53,328 nucleotides of DNA from Mangrovactinospora gilvigrisea (GCF_001879105.1 NZ_MLCF01000162.1:1-53328), one strand, 5' to 3'. Positions 1 to 9,088 are shown, counted from the first letter of the stretch. The notes: generated by a model from the sequence alone, not told the origin. Numbers and translations are program-made.

Positions 1-2
1 CC

Positions 3-935
3 GCCCCCTCGTGCTGCGCCCCCGCCGCCGACCGCGGCGCCACCGCCGGCACCGGCCCCGCCGACCTCGGGATGCCCGTCACCCGCGGCGCCGCGGCCAC
101 CGAGGACCCGCCGCTGATCGAGCTGCCCGGCGGCACCTTCCTGATGGGCTGCGACGACACGTCCCTCACCATGGCCGGCGACGGGGAGGGCCCCGTCCGC
201 GAGGTGTCCGTCGGACCGTTCGCCGTCGCCGCCACCACCGTCAGCAACCGGCAGTTCGCCGCCTTCGCCGACGCCACCGGCTACCGCACCGAGGCCGAGC
301 GGTTCGGCACCTCGTTCGTCTTCGCGTCGTTCCTGCCCGGCGCGCTGCGCAAGGTCGCCCCGCGGGTGGCCTCCACCCCCTGGTGGGCCTCGGTGGAGGG
401 GGCGTACTGGCGCGCCCCCGAGGGCCCCGGCTCCACGCTCGACGGCGAGCACCCGCGCTGGGACCACCCCGTCGTCCACCTCAGCCACAACGACGCGCTC
501 GCCTACTGCGCCTGGAGCGGCACCCGGCTGCCCACCGAGGCCGAGTTCGAGTACGCGGCCCGCGGCGGCCGCGAGCAGACCGTCTACCCGTGGGGCGACG
601 AGCGCGACCCGGGCGGCGAGCAGCGCTGCAAGATCTGGCGCGGCCGCTTCCCCACCAGCCACGAGGAGCCCCGCGAGCGCCGCGGCACCGCGCCCGTGGA
701 CGCCTACGACCCCAACGACTTCGGCCTCTTCAACGTCTGCGGCAACGTCTGGGAGTGGAACGCCGACCCGTGGCGGCTGCCCGGCGATCCCGGGTCCGGC
801 GGCACCGAGCGGATCATGCGCGGCGGCTCCTACCTCTGCCACGAGTCGTACTGCACGCGCTACCGTCTCTCCGCCCGCACCAAGAACACCCCCGACAGCT
901 CGGCCGGCAACATCGGCTTCCGCGTCGCCCGCTGA
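3..935 (+). CDS. Formylglycine-generating enzyme (sulfatase-modifying factor), 5' end outside window
   Basis: Oxidises the CxPxR cysteine of sulfatases to formylglycine. The frame is open to the left edge and reads PSCCAPAADR before the first in-window ATG at 72, so the true start probably lies upstream. Counting from that ATG, the FGE-sulfatase fold is clear: LPGGTFLMGC near residue 18, RLPTEAEFEYAARGG near 152, GNVWEWN near 224, and the catalytic pair Cys256/Cys261 in GGSYLCHESYC, followed by NTPDSSAGN. These match the Streptomyces coelicolor FGE active site as I remember it, which separates it from EgtB-like relatives. The gene lies 56 bp before a sulfatase carrying the substrate motif, so the two form an enzyme-substrate pair. 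No signal peptide is visible, consistent with cytoplasmic action before export. Confidence 0.9.
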   Translation, partial: APSCCAPAADRGATAGTGPADLGMPVTRGAAATEDPPLIELPGGTFLMGCDDTSLTMAGDGEGPVREVSVGPFAVAATTVSNRQFAAFADATGYRTEAERFGTSFVFASFLPGALRKVAPRVASTPWWASVEGAYWRAPEGPGSTLDGEHPRWDHPVVHLSHNDALAYCAWSGTRLPTEAEFEYAARGGREQTVYPWGDERDPGGEQRCKIWRGRFPTSHEEPRERRGTAPVDAYDPNDFGLFNVCGNVWEWNADPWRLPGDPGSGGTERIMRGGSYLCHESYCTRYRLSARTKNTPDSSAGNIGFRVAR

Positions 936-991
936 TCCCCCGTCGCCCCGCATCCCCCTCCCCCGCCTCTCCCCCGCCCGGAGGACCTCCC

Positions 992-2512
992 GTGCCCCGC
1001 CCCAACATCCTGCTGATATCCGTCGACCAGTGGCGCGGCGACGCCTTCTCCGGCGCCGGCCACCCGGTGGTGATGACGCCCTACCTGGATCAGTGGGCGG
1101 CCACCGGCACCCGCTTCTCCCGCGCCTACAGCGCCACCCCGACCTGCATCCCGGCCCGCGCCGCGCTGCTGCTCGGCCAGAGCCAGGAGCGGCACGGACG
1201 GGTCGGCTACCGGGACGGCGTGCCGTGGGACTACCCGACGACGCTCGCCGGGGAGCTGACCGCGGGCGGCTACCGCACCCAGGCGGTCGGCAAGATGCAC
1301 GTCTACCCCGAGCGCAACCCGATGGGCTTTCAGGACGTCGCCCTGCACGACGGCTTCCTGCACTTCGCCCGCCGCAACCACCGCGACCTCACCGAGGTGG
1401 ACGACTACCTGGCCTGGCTGCGCGAGGAGACCGGCGACCCCACCGCCGACTACGCCGACCACGGCATCGACTGCAACTCGGTGGTGGCCCGGCCCTGGCC
1501 GCGCGAGGAGCGGCTGCACCCCACCAACTGGGTGGTGAGCCGCTCGATCGAGTTCCTGCGCGAGCACACCGCGGGCCGCGGCGAGGGCGGCGGCGACGGG
1601 GGCGGTGGCGAGGGCGGGGAGGGCGCCGAGGAGCAGCCGTTCTTCCTGATGGCCTCCTTCCACCGCCCGCATCCCCCCTACGACCCGCCGGCCTGGGCGT
1701 TCGAGCAGTACGTCCACCAGCCGATGCCCGAGCCGCCGGTCGGCGACTGGGCCGAGGAGATGTGGGGCGCGCACGCCTCCACCGCCGCCGACGCCCCGGT
1801 GGCCCGCTACGACGCCCGCACCCTGCAGCGCGCCCGGGCCGGCTACTACGGCCACATGTCCCACATCGACCAGCAGATCAACCGGCTGCTGGAGGAGCTG
1901 ACCTCGCTGGGCCTGCGCGAGGACACCGTGGTCTGCCTGGTCGCCGACCACGGCGAGCTGATGGGCGACCACCACCTGTTCCGCAAGTCGCTGCCGTACG
2001 AGGGCTCGGCGCGCATCCCGTTCCTGCTCTCCACCCCGGAGCAGCTGGGTGGGCGCCGCGGCCAGGTGCGCGGCGACGCGGTGGTGGAGCTGCGGGACGT
2101 CATGCCGACGCTGCTGGAGTGCGCCGGCCTGCCCGTCCCCGACAGCGTGGACGGCCGCAGCGTGCTGCCGCTGCACCGCGGCGAGCCGGTGCCCGACGGG
2201 TGGCGGCCGTGGCTGCACGGCGAGCACACCCACATCGGCGGCGACGTGCACTATCTGACGGACGGCCGGGAGAAGTACGTCTGGCGCAGCGGCGACGGCG
2301 CCGAGCAGCTCTTCGACCTCGCCGCGGACCCGACCGAGCTGCACGACCTGGCGCGGGCAGCGACGCCCGCGAACCAGGAGCGGGTGGCGCTCTGGCGCGG
2401 CCGGACGGCCGAGGCGCTGGACGGGCGGCCGGAGGGCTTCGTCAAGGACGGCGCCCTGGTGGCGGGTGTGCCGGTGGGCGCGCTCATCCCCAGCGTCGCC
2501 GACACCTGCTGA
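992..2512 (+). CDS. Type I (Cys-type) sulfatase
   Basis: 506-aa sulfatase of the alkaline phosphatase superfamily. The GTG start at 992 is chosen because GGAGG lies just upstream (981-985) and the protein then opens with RPNILLISVDQWRGDAF, the usual first beta strand with metal ligands. The formylglycine motif CIPAR has its cysteine at residue 52. VADHGELMGDHHLFRKS later provides further metal and sulfate ligands. A Gly/Glu/Asp-rich linker (about residues 195-215) is probably a surface loop. The DQWR-type N-terminus resembles choline-sulfatase and iduronate-sulfatase relatives more than classical arylsulfatases, but the substrate cannot be assigned. No signal peptide is seen. It follows its activating enzyme and overlaps the next gene (TGATG), so the three are probably translated together. 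Confidence 0.9.
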   Translation: MPRPNILLISVDQWRGDAFSGAGHPVVMTPYLDQWAATGTRFSRAYSATPTCIPARAALLLGQSQERHGRVGYRDGVPWDYPTTLAGELTAGGYRTQAVGKMHVYPERNPMGFQDVALHDGFLHFARRNHRDLTEVDDYLAWLREETGDPTADYADHGIDCNSVVARPWPREERLHPTNWVVSRSIEFLREHTAGRGEGGGDGGGGEGGEGAEEQPFFLMASFHRPHPPYDPPAWAFEQYVHQPMPEPPVGDWAEEMWGAHASTAADAPVARYDARTLQRARAGYYGHMSHIDQQINRLLEELTSLGLREDTVVCLVADHGELMGDHHLFRKSLPYEGSARIPFLLSTPEQLGGRRGQVRGDAVVELRDVMPTLLECAGLPVPDSVDGRSVLPLHRGEPVPDGWRPWLHGEHTHIGGDVHYLTDGREKYVWRSGDGAEQLFDLAADPTELHDLARAATPANQERVALWRGRTAEALDGRPEGFVKDGALVAGVPVGALIPSVADTC

Positions 2513-4440
2513 TGGCCGCCGGAGTCGCCACGCAGGAGCTGCCGCTGCACGACGTCCCGGACAGCGAGGCCGACCGGGACGCCCTGCTCGCCGACATCGT
2601 TGCCGTGGCCCTGAAGAGGGCGAACGCGCACCCCGAGGGCTCGCTGGAGCGCCCGGACGCCGACGACCTCAGCGGCGACATGGGCGACACCAACCTCGGC
2701 GTCGCCTCGCTGCTGGCCCTCGCCCACCGCCGCCGGATCGGCCCCGCCGGGCCGGTGCGCGACGCGGTGCGGCGCGCCGTCGCCTTCCATCTGCGGGAGC
2801 GGGTCTTCACCGAGGACAATCCCGGCTACCCCAACCTGCTGGTGCGCGGCTTCGGGGTGGCGCACGCCCGCTACACCCTGCGTCCCGGCGCGCACCCGGT
2901 CGGCGACTGGCCGAGCACCGTGTGGGCGCTGCTGCAGGCCGTCGACGTGCTGGACCTCAACGGCGGCGGGCTGCTGGAGGAGGCGCAGGCCGCCGAGCTG
3001 CTGGAGGTGTGCCGGGGGTACTGGCGGTGGCTGACCAGGATCACCGTCTTCGACCCGCAGCACGCCGGCAACCAGGCGCTGGGCGCGGTGGTCGGCGGGC
3101 TGATGCTCGCCCGCCACCTGACTGCGGCCGACGGGGAGGGGGCCGGCGAGGGCGCGGCGGTGCGGCGCACCGCGATGCGGCTGTACCGGGGGCGGATCCG
3201 CACCGGGCGGATCGCCGACCGCGGCTGCCTGCTCATCCCCGAGCACGGCGGGCCGTGGGACAACAACTACGGCCCGATCACCCTCTCCTTCCTCGCCCAG
3301 GCCCACCGGGTCAGCGGCGAGCCGGAGTTCGCCGAGGACGGCGAGGAGGCGGCCCGCTACCTCGACGCCCGCCTCTCGGTCTCCGGCTACGACGTCGGCG
3401 GCGCCCGCTACAGCGAGAAGCACTGCGGGTTCGAGGGGGCGCTGGGGCTGCGCTACTTCGGCGCCCGGATCGGCGCCGACCTGGGCCGCTACCGCGGCGA
3501 CGGCCGGCTGCTGCGGCACTCCTCGGCCGGGTCGGGCGGGGAACTGGACGGGCACTTCGCGTTCATGACGGTCTGGCAGCTGCTGGACGGCACGCCCTGG
3601 CACCGGCACGCGGCACCGTCCCGCGTCCGGCACGCGCTGCGGCGCGGGGCCGTCTCGGTCTCCTTCGACGACGTGCTGGCGCCCGCGCACGCCGAGGTGG
3701 GCGGGACGGTGCTGCTGCCGGCCGCGGTGGACCGGCAGCACGGCATCGGGGTGCTGCTGCGCGCCCCGGGGCACCGTCCGCTGCTGGCGGTGCGCCCGTT
3801 CGGGACGGTGCGCTGCGCGGACGCCGCCGACCCGGCCGGGGCGGTCGACGCCAAGCTGGTGGTGGCACCGGTGGTGACGCGCGATCAGGACCTCGTCACC
3901 GTCCGGACGCTGTACGCCACGGACGGCGTCCGGCTGTGGGTGGTGGCGCTGCTGCCCGCGGACGGCGTCGGGCGGGCGGAGGCCCGGCTGGCGCTGGGCT
4001 TCCCCTATGCGGCGGTGCCGCGGGGCGGCGGCGCGCCGGTGCGGCTGGACGCCCCCGGCGAGCTGGGCGCCGGGCTCGCGGTGCACCATCCGGAGCCGGG
4101 CGGCACGGCGTTCCGGATGGACGACCCGCGCACCCGCGAGGAGGCCGGCTTCGCGCTGGCGGCCGACCCCCGCGGCTACGGAGACCCGGACGAGGGCTGG
4201 TCGCACATCGCCGCGACGTCGGTCCTGGAGGCGGCGCCGCTGCCCCGGGACGCCGTCCCGGAGGGGCTGCTGGCGCTGGCCGCGGTGCTGGGGCCCGCTC
4301 CGGCGGACCCGTCGCTCACGGTCTCCGGCACGGCCGACGCCCCGGTCGTCCGCACCTCGGCCTTCACCGCCGTCCTCGGCCCCACCGCCGGCGACGACCG
4401 CTGCACCCCCCTGCTGACGCTGACGCCGACCGCCCCCTGA
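2512..4440 (+). CDS. Large toroid-like protein of sulfatase operon, function unassigned
   Basis: 642-aa protein starting at an ATG that overlaps the sulfatase stop (TGATG), so translational coupling is likely. The first ~370 residues look all-helical with recurring small/aromatic repeats (MGDTNLGVASLLALAH, GNQALGAVVGGLMLARHL, WDNNYGPITLSFLAQAHR, HCGFEGALGLRYFGAR), the look of an alpha/alpha toroid. The remainder is beta-rich (SVSFDDVLAPAH, GIGVLLRAPGHRPLLAVRPFG), like the sandwich domain of heparinase-like lyases and related glycan enzymes. I cannot identify the family or the catalytic residues. No signal peptide or membrane helix is seen. The context suggests it acts on the glycan that the sulfatase desulfates. 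A non-catalytic role is possible. Confidence 0.75.
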   Translation: MAAGVATQELPLHDVPDSEADRDALLADIVAVALKRANAHPEGSLERPDADDLSGDMGDTNLGVASLLALAHRRRIGPAGPVRDAVRRAVAFHLRERVFTEDNPGYPNLLVRGFGVAHARYTLRPGAHPVGDWPSTVWALLQAVDVLDLNGGGLLEEAQAAELLEVCRGYWRWLTRITVFDPQHAGNQALGAVVGGLMLARHLTAADGEGAGEGAAVRRTAMRLYRGRIRTGRIADRGCLLIPEHGGPWDNNYGPITLSFLAQAHRVSGEPEFAEDGEEAARYLDARLSVSGYDVGGARYSEKHCGFEGALGLRYFGARIGADLGRYRGDGRLLRHSSAGSGGELDGHFAFMTVWQLLDGTPWHRHAAPSRVRHALRRGAVSVSFDDVLAPAHAEVGGTVLLPAAVDRQHGIGVLLRAPGHRPLLAVRPFGTVRCADAADPAGAVDAKLVVAPVVTRDQDLVTVRTLYATDGVRLWVVALLPADGVGRAEARLALGFPYAAVPRGGGAPVRLDAPGELGAGLAVHHPEPGGTAFRMDDPRTREEAGFALAADPRGYGDPDEGWSHIAATSVLEAAPLPRDAVPEGLLALAAVLGPAPADPSLTVSGTADAPVVRTSAFTAVLGPTAGDDRCTPLLTLTPTAP

Positions 4441-4465
4441 CCCGCGCGGAAGGGGACGCCCCCGT

Positions 4466-4868
4466 ACCGGGCGTACTCGCGCGATGCGGCAACGCAGCCG
4501 GCAGCCCCCCCCCGCCGTGACGCAGGCACAGGCCGCCGACCCCCGCGGGCGACCCGCCGGGTGCCGGCATCCCGCCCCGGGCGGCGCCGACTCCGGCCCG
4601 CGGCGCGGTGCCGGGCGTCCTCGCGCGATGCGGCAACGCAACCCGCAGCCCCCCCGCCGTGACGCAGGCACAGGCCACCGGCCCCCGCGGGCGACCCGCC
4701 GGGTGCCGGCATCCCGCCCCGGCCGGCGCCGACTCCGGCCCGCGACGCGGTGCCGGGCGTCCTCGCGCGATGCGGCAACGCAACCCGCAGCCCCCCCGCC
4801 GTGACACGGGCACAGGCCACCGGCCCCCGCGGGCGACCCGCCGGGTGCCGGCATCCCGCCCCGGGCGG
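4466..4868. repeat. Three tandem copies of a ~143-bp non-coding unit
   Basis: Copies begin near 4466, 4609 and 4751. The landmark GATGCGGCAACGCA recurs at 4483, 4627 and 4769, giving periods of 144 and 142 bp; the third copy stops matching near 4868. Each unit carries a C-run, GTGACRCRGGCACAGGCC, and a TGCCGGCA palindrome flanked by GGG and TCCC. Reading frames through it differ between copies and show no protein family, so it is probably non-coding. Nothing else is recognised in the 4441-5035 gap except the hmgA ribosome-binding site. Confidence 0.85.
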
Positions 4869-5035
4869 CCGGGGCCGCCGCGCGACGCGGGCGGCGACCC
4901 CCTGGCCGGGGGCGGCAAGATCCGGCAGACTCGGTCGCGCAGAGCCGCAGAGTGCCGGCGTCAGCCGGGGGGCGCGGGGCCACCGCCGACCGCCCCCGCG
5001 GGCGCCGCACGGGAGATCCGGGAGGATCGTCGACC

Positions 5036-6247
5036 ATGGCGTACTACCGGCAGCTGGGCGAGATCCCGCCCAAGCGCCACACCCAGCACCGCAGCCCCGA
5101 CGGGGGCCTGTACTACGAGGAGTTGATGGGCGAGGAGGGCTTCTCCTCCGACTCCTCCCTCCTCTACCACCGCGAGGTGCCCTCGGCGATCGTCGACGCC
5201 ACCCCCTGGGAGGTGCCCGACCCCGCCACCACCTCCAACCGCCCGCTGAAGCCGCGCCACCTGAAGCTCCACGAGCTCTTCGCCGGCGAGGAGTGGAAGG
5301 CCCAGGACGCCGTCACCGGCCGCCGCCTGGTGCTCGGCAACGGCGATGTGCGGATCTCGTACGTCGCCGCCGGCCGCACCTCCCCGCTGTACCGCAACGC
5401 GCTGGGCGACGAGTGCGTCTACGTGGAGTCCGGCTCGGGCACGGTGGAGACGGTCTTCGGGCCGCTGCCGGTGCGCCAGGGCGACTACGCGATCCTGCCG
5501 CGGGCCACCACGCACCGCTGGGTGCCGTCCGACGACGGCGAGCCGCTGCGCCTGTACTGCATCGAGGGCAACAGCCACATCGCCCCGCCCCGCAGGTACC
5601 TCTCCCGCTACGGGCAGCTGCTGGAGAACGCCCCGTTCTGCGAGCGCGACCTGCACGGCCCCGCCGCGCTGCCGGAGCGGGTGGACGAGACCGACGTGGA
5701 GGTCTTCGTCAAGCACCGCGACTCCGGCCCCGGCGGGGTGACGGGCACCCGCTACGTCTACCCGGCGCACCCGTTCGACCTGGTGGGCTGGGACGGCTGC
5801 CTCTACCCGTACACCTTCAACGTCTCGGACTTCGAGCCGATCACCGGGCGGGTGCACCAGCCGCCGCCCGTCCACCAGGTCTTCGAGGGCAACGGGTTCG
5901 TCATCTGCAACTTCGTGCCGCGGAAGGTCGACTACCACCCGCTCTCCATCCCCGTCCCCTACTACCACTCCAATGTGGACAGCGACGAGGTGATGTTCTA
6001 CTGCGGCGGCGACTACGAGGCCCGCAAGGGCTCCGGCATCGGCCAGGGCTCCATCTCGCTGCACCCGGGCGGGCACGCCCACGGGCCGCAGCCGGGCGCC
6101 TACGAGCGGAGCATCGGGGTGCACTTCTTCGACGAACTGGCCGTCATGGTCGACACGTTCAAGCCCCTTGAGCTGGGCGAGGGCGGCCGCGCCTCGGAGG
6201 ACCCGCGCTACGCCTGGACCTGGTCCGGCCGCGGGCCCGCGGAGTAG
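5036..6247 (+). CDS. hmgA: Homogentisate 1,2-dioxygenase
   Basis: Iron(II) dioxygenase that opens homogentisate to maleylacetoacetate in tyrosine/phenylalanine breakdown. The ATG at 5036 is preceded by GGAGGA at 5021-5026 and gives [19 protein letters not shown], the usual bacterial N-terminus. The 403-aa length fits the shorter actinobacterial form. The cupin C-half carries the expected iron ligands in [14 protein letters not shown] (His, Glu) and [11 protein letters not shown] (His). Its last 40 bp overlap the end of the convergent enolase gene. Neither the maleylacetoacetate isomerase nor a full-length fumarylacetoacetase is next to it, so the pathway is probably completed elsewhere. The family call is firm; the exact substrate rests on similarity. 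Confidence 0.88.
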   Translation: MAYYRQLGEIPPKRHTQHRSPDGGLYYEELMGEEGFSSDSSLLYHREVPSAIVDATPWEVPDPATTSNRPLKPRHLKLHELFAGEEWKAQDAVTGRRLVLGNGDVRISYVAAGRTSPLYRNALGDECVYVESGSGTVETVFGPLPVRQGDYAILPRATTHRWVPSDDGEPLRLYCIEGNSHIAPPRRYLSRYGQLLENAPFCERDLHGPAALPERVDETDVEVFVKHRDSGPGGVTGTRYVYPAHPFDLVGWDGCLYPYTFNVSDFEPITGRVHQPPPVHQVFEGNGFVICNFVPRKVDYHPLSIPVPYYHSNVDSDEVMFYCGGDYEARKGSGIGQGSISLHPGGHAHGPQPGAYERSIGVHFFDELAVMVDTFKPLELGEGGRASEDPRYAWTWSGRGPAE

Positions 6248-7494
6248 CGCGCCCGCGAGCCCAGCTGCTCCTCGATGCGCAGCAGGCGGTTGTACTTGGC
6301 GGTGCGGTCCGAGCGGGAGAGCGAGCCGGTCTTGATCTGGCCGCAGCCGGTGGCCACCGCCAGATCGGCGATGGTGGTGTCCTCGGTCTCGCCGGAGCGG
6401 TGCGAGACGACGGCGGTCCACCCGGCGCGGTGGGCCGCCTCGATGGTGTCCAGCGCCTCGGTGAGCGTGCCGACCTGGTTCACCTTCACCAGCACCGAGT
6501 TGCCCCAGCGCTCCCGGATGCCCTCCCGCACCAGCGGCTCGCGCGAGCAGTACACATCGTCGCCGGTGAGCTGGATCCGGCCGCCCAGGCGGTCGGTGAC
6601 GAGCCGCCAGCCGGCCCGGTCGTCCTCGGCGACCGGGTCCTCCAGCGAGACGATCGGGTAGGCGTCGACCAGCTTCGCCAGGTGCTCGACGTGCTCCTCG
6701 ACGGTCCGGACCACACCCTCGCCGTCGTAGCGGTAGGCGCCGTCCCGGAAGAACTCCGAGGCCGCGGGGTCGATGATGATGCCGAGGTCGGTGCCCGGAC
6801 GGTAGCCGGCCCGCCCGATCGCGTCGACGACGAAGTCCAGCGCCTCCTCGGCGGTGCGCAGCTCCGGCGCGAACCCGCCCTCGTCGCCGACGCCGGTTCC
6901 GTGCCCGGCGTCCAGCAGCCGGCCGCGCAGGGTGTGGAAGACCTCGGCGCCCATCCGCACGGCGTCCCCGAAGGTCGACGCGCCGATCGGCGCGATCATG
7001 AACTCCTGGAAGTCCAGCGGGTTGTCGGCGTGCCGGCCGCCGTTGACGATGTTCATCATCGGCATCGGCAGCAGCCGCGCGCCGGGCCCGCCGAGGTAGG
7101 CGTAGAGCGGCAGCCGGTGGGCGGCGGCCGCGGCCTTGGCGGCCGCGAGGGAGACGCCGAGCAGGGCGTTGGCGCCGAGGCGGGAGCGGTCGGCGGTGCC
7201 GTCCAGCTCGACGAGGGCGGCGTCCAGGCCGGGCTGGTCCTCGGCATCGCGGCCGACGACGGCGTCGGCGATCTCGCCGCGGATGTAGCCGACGGCGCGC
7301 AGCACGCCGCGCCCCAGGTAGCGCTCCGGGTCGCCGTCGCGCAGCTCGACGGCCTCGCGGGCCCCGGTGGAGGCGCCGGACGGGACGGCGGCGCTGCCGA
7401 ACGAGCCGTCCGCGAGCTCCACATCGGCCTCGACGGTGGGATTGCCGCGGCTGTCCAGAACCTGACGGGCCGTGATGCGGGTGATGGCGGTCAT
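6208..7494 (-). CDS. eno: Enolase, probable second copy
   Basis: 428-aa enolase (2-phosphoglycerate to phosphoenolpyruvate). All hallmark segments are present: [17 protein letters not shown] at the N-terminus, [75 protein letters not shown] and [13 protein letters not shown]. The catalytic Glu, both active-site Lys and the Mg-binding Asp/Glu/Asp are therefore intact. The start is chosen for the GGGAGG site just upstream on this strand; in-frame sequence further upstream only runs through the promoter. Position beside a MarR gene and away from glycolytic genes suggests a conditional paralogue, as with the second enolase of S. coelicolor. The last 40 bp overlap hmgA tail to tail. Confidence 0.93.
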   Translation of the reverse strand: MTAITRITARQVLDSRGNPTVEADVELADGSFGSAAVPSGASTGAREAVELRDGDPERYLGRGVLRAVGYIRGEIADAVVGRDAEDQPGLDAALVELDGTADRSRLGANALLGVSLAAAKAAAAAHRLPLYAYLGGPGARLLPMPMMNIVNGGRHADNPLDFQEFMIAPIGASTFGDAVRMGAEVFHTLRGRLLDAGHGTGVGDEGGFAPELRTAEEALDFVVDAIGRAGYRPGTDLGIIIDPAASEFFRDGAYRYDGEGVVRTVEEHVEHLAKLVDAYPIVSLEDPVAEDDRAGWRLVTDRLGGRIQLTGDDVYCSREPLVREGIRERWGNSVLVKVNQVGTLTEALDTIEAAHRAGWTAVVSHRSGETEDTTIADLAVATGCGQIKTGSLSRSDRTAKYNRLLRIEEQLGSRARYSAGPRPDQVQA

Positions 7495-7518
7495 GGATGT
7501 TCCTCCCGTTGCCGAGTA

Positions 7519-7563
7519 TGCACAGCATTGCTGCACACCTAAACTGTACAGCATTGCTGCACA
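7519..7563. promoter_or_regulatory. Twin MarR-type operator and eno promoter
   Basis: Two 19-bp sites differ at one base, TGCACAGCATTGCTGCACA (7519-7537) and TGTACAGCATTGCTGCACA (7545-7563), each an imperfect palindrome around CAGCA-T-TGCTG, with centres 26 bp apart. On the minus strand a possible promoter for the enolase gene is TTTAGG, 17 bases, CATACT. The first site fills its spacer and the second abuts the upstream edge, so bound regulator should block the promoter. The marR start lies 90 bp away with its own TAATGT hexamer at 7641-7646. Confidence 0.7.
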
Positions 7564-7652
7564 GCTGCGCTGTGGATCATGCGCCCGGAAAGCGCGGGGG
7601 ACTGCGCGGGCGACCACCGCGGGCCGGGCGGCCGAACGCGTAATGTCGCCCC

Positions 7653-8075
7653 ATGACCTCGAACGACACCGCCACCACGGCCGCCGCGCTCCGCGCCGCC
7701 GCGGGACGGCTCATGCGCCGCGTCAAGCACGAGGACCGCATCCCGCTGGGGCAGGTCGCGGTGCTCGGCGCGCTCGACCGCGACGGGGCGATGACCACCA
7801 GCGACCTCGCCGCCGACCAGCGGGTGCGCCAGCAGTCCATGGCGCGCTCCGTCGGCCTGCTGCTCGACCAGGGCCTGGTCGCCCGCCGCGCGCACCCCAC
7901 CGACCGCCGCAAGACGCTCGTCGACCTCACACCCGACGGCCGGGCCGCCCTGGAGCAGGAGCGCGGCCGGCGGGCCGGCTGGCTCACCGAGGCCATCGAG
8001 GCGGAACTCAGCGCCGAGGAGCGGGCGTTGCTGGTACGGGCCGTCCCGCTGCTGGAGCGGCTCGCGGCCCACTGA
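7653..8075 (+). CDS. MarR-family transcriptional regulator
   Basis: 140-aa winged-helix regulator. Helices and wing are recognisable: [36 protein letters not shown] is the helix-turn-helix and [23 protein letters not shown] the wing ending with the typical DxR(R) and LT(P/E)xG signature. Ends with a dimerisation helix ([15 protein letters not shown]). A TAATGT hexamer ends 6 bases before the ATG and no Shine-Dalgarno is present, so the transcript is probably leaderless. Divergent from the enolase gene across two near-identical palindromes, so repression of that gene and of itself is the natural inference. The ligand is unknown. Confidence 0.87.
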   Translation: MTSNDTATTAAALRAAAGRLMRRVKHEDRIPLGQVAVLGALDRDGAMTTSDLAADQRVRQQSMARSVGLLLDQGLVARRAHPTDRRKTLVDLTPDGRAALEQERGRRAGWLTEAIEAELSAEERALLVRAVPLLERLAAH

Positions 8076-8164
8076 GCGAGACCCCCCTTGCGGAAAGCTC
8101 GGATGAATACAAACCTAGGCGGCAGCACACCCAGCACGGCCAAGCCCTCGGAGGAAGAGTTCCC

Positions 8165-9034
8165 ATGCAGCTGATGCGCCTCGGCGACCCCGGCCGCGAG
8201 AAGCCCGCGGTCCGCGACGAGTCCGGCGTGGTCCGCGACCTGTCCCCGCTCACCGCCGACATCGACGGCGCCTTCCTGGCCGGCGGCGGCATCGACCGGG
8301 TCCGCGCGGCGCTCGCCGACGGCTCGCTCGCCCCGCTGGAGGGCGCGGACGGGCTGCGCGTCGGCGCGCCCGTGGCGCGTCCCCAGGCGGTGGTCTGCAT
8401 CGGGCAGAACTACGCCGCGCACGCCGCCGAGTCGGGGTCGGAGCCGCCGTCGGTGCCGATCGTCTTCTTCAAGCACCCGGGCACCGTCGTCGGCCCCGAC
8501 GACGACGTGCTGATCCCGCCCGGCTCGGAGAAGACCGACTGGGAGGTCGAGCTCGCCGTCGTCATCGGCAAGCGGGCCCGCTACCTCTCCGGCCCGGAGG
8601 AGGCCGCCGCGCACATCGCCGGCTACGCGGTCTCCAACGACGTCTCCGAGCGGGCGTTCCAGATCGAGGAGTCCGGGGGGCAGTGGTCGAAGGGCAAGTG
8701 CTGCGAGACGTTCAACCCGCTGGGCCCGTGGCTGGTGCCGCAGGAGGAGGTCGAGGCGGCCGGCGGCCCGCAGAAGCTGGGGCTGCGCTCGTCCGTCAAC
8801 GGCGAGGCCCGGCAGGACTCCGGCACCGCCGACATGATCTTCGGCGTCTACGAGCTGGTGCACCAGCTCTCCCAGTACATGGTGCTGGAGCCCGGTGACG
8901 TGGTGAACACCGGCACCCCGCAGGGCGTCGCGCTCAGCGGCCGGTTCCCGTACCTGAAGGCCGGCGACACGATGGAGCTCTCCATCGACCTGCTCGGCAC
9001 GCAGCGGCAGACGCTGCGCCCGGCGGTCCGCTGA
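8165..9034 (+). CDS. Fumarylacetoacetate hydrolase (FAH) family protein
   Basis: 289-aa member of the FAH superfamily of metal-dependent hydrolases/hydratases/decarboxylases acting on 2-oxo acids. The core reads VVCIGQNYAAHA, VPIVFFKHPGTVVGPDDDVLIPP, DWEVELAVVIGKRARYLS with the two metal-binding Glu, GYAVSNDVSER with the Asp, and MVLEPGDVVNTGTPQGVAL. Start set by GGAGGAAGAG about 7 bases upstream. Length and order fit the short YcgM/2,4-diketo-3-deoxy-L-fuconate hydrolase type, not true fumarylacetoacetase (over 400 aa), so linkage to hmgA is probably coincidental. Followed by a strong hairpin, then sugar isomerase and dehydrogenase genes, which favours sugar-acid metabolism. Confidence 0.85.
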   Translation: MQLMRLGDPGREKPAVRDESGVVRDLSPLTADIDGAFLAGGGIDRVRAALADGSLAPLEGADGLRVGAPVARPQAVVCIGQNYAAHAAESGSEPPSVPIVFFKHPGTVVGPDDDVLIPPGSEKTDWEVELAVVIGKRARYLSGPEEAAAHIAGYAVSNDVSERAFQIEESGGQWSKGKCCETFNPLGPWLVPQEEVEAAGGPQKLGLRSSVNGEARQDSGTADMIFGVYELVHQLSQYMVLEPGDVVNTGTPQGVALSGRFPYLKAGDTMELSIDLLGTQRQTLRPAVR

Positions 9035-9063
9035 GGCCGCTCAGCCCGACCACGGAGCGAGAC

Positions 9064-9088
9064 GGGTCCCCGGGTCTTCCGGGGACCC
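9064..9088 (+). terminator. Strong hairpin after FAH-family gene
   Basis: Perfect 10-bp stem GGGTCCCCGG / CCGGGGACCC with a 5-base loop (GTCTT), 30 bp after the stop codon and followed only by TT. This is typical of GC-rich actinomycete terminators without a U tract. It separates this gene from the downstream isomerase unit. Confidence 0.75.

Noticed and set aside
4466-4868. CRISPR-like array
   Set aside because: Units are ~143 bp and repeated as a whole with no short repeat separated by unique spacers, and no cas gene is nearby.
2251-5037. A 928-codon open frame on the minus strand opposite the toroid gene and tandem repeats
   Set aside because: Its amino acids are Arg/Pro/Gly/Gln-rich with no family resemblance; it is an antisense shadow of high-GC codon bias and runs through the repeats.
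8165-9034. Fumarylacetoacetase (last step of tyrosine breakdown) partnering hmgA
   Set aside because: At 289 aa it is the short FAH-family form; true fumarylacetoacetase is over 400 aa with a distinct N-terminal domain. The gene is also separated by two unrelated genes.
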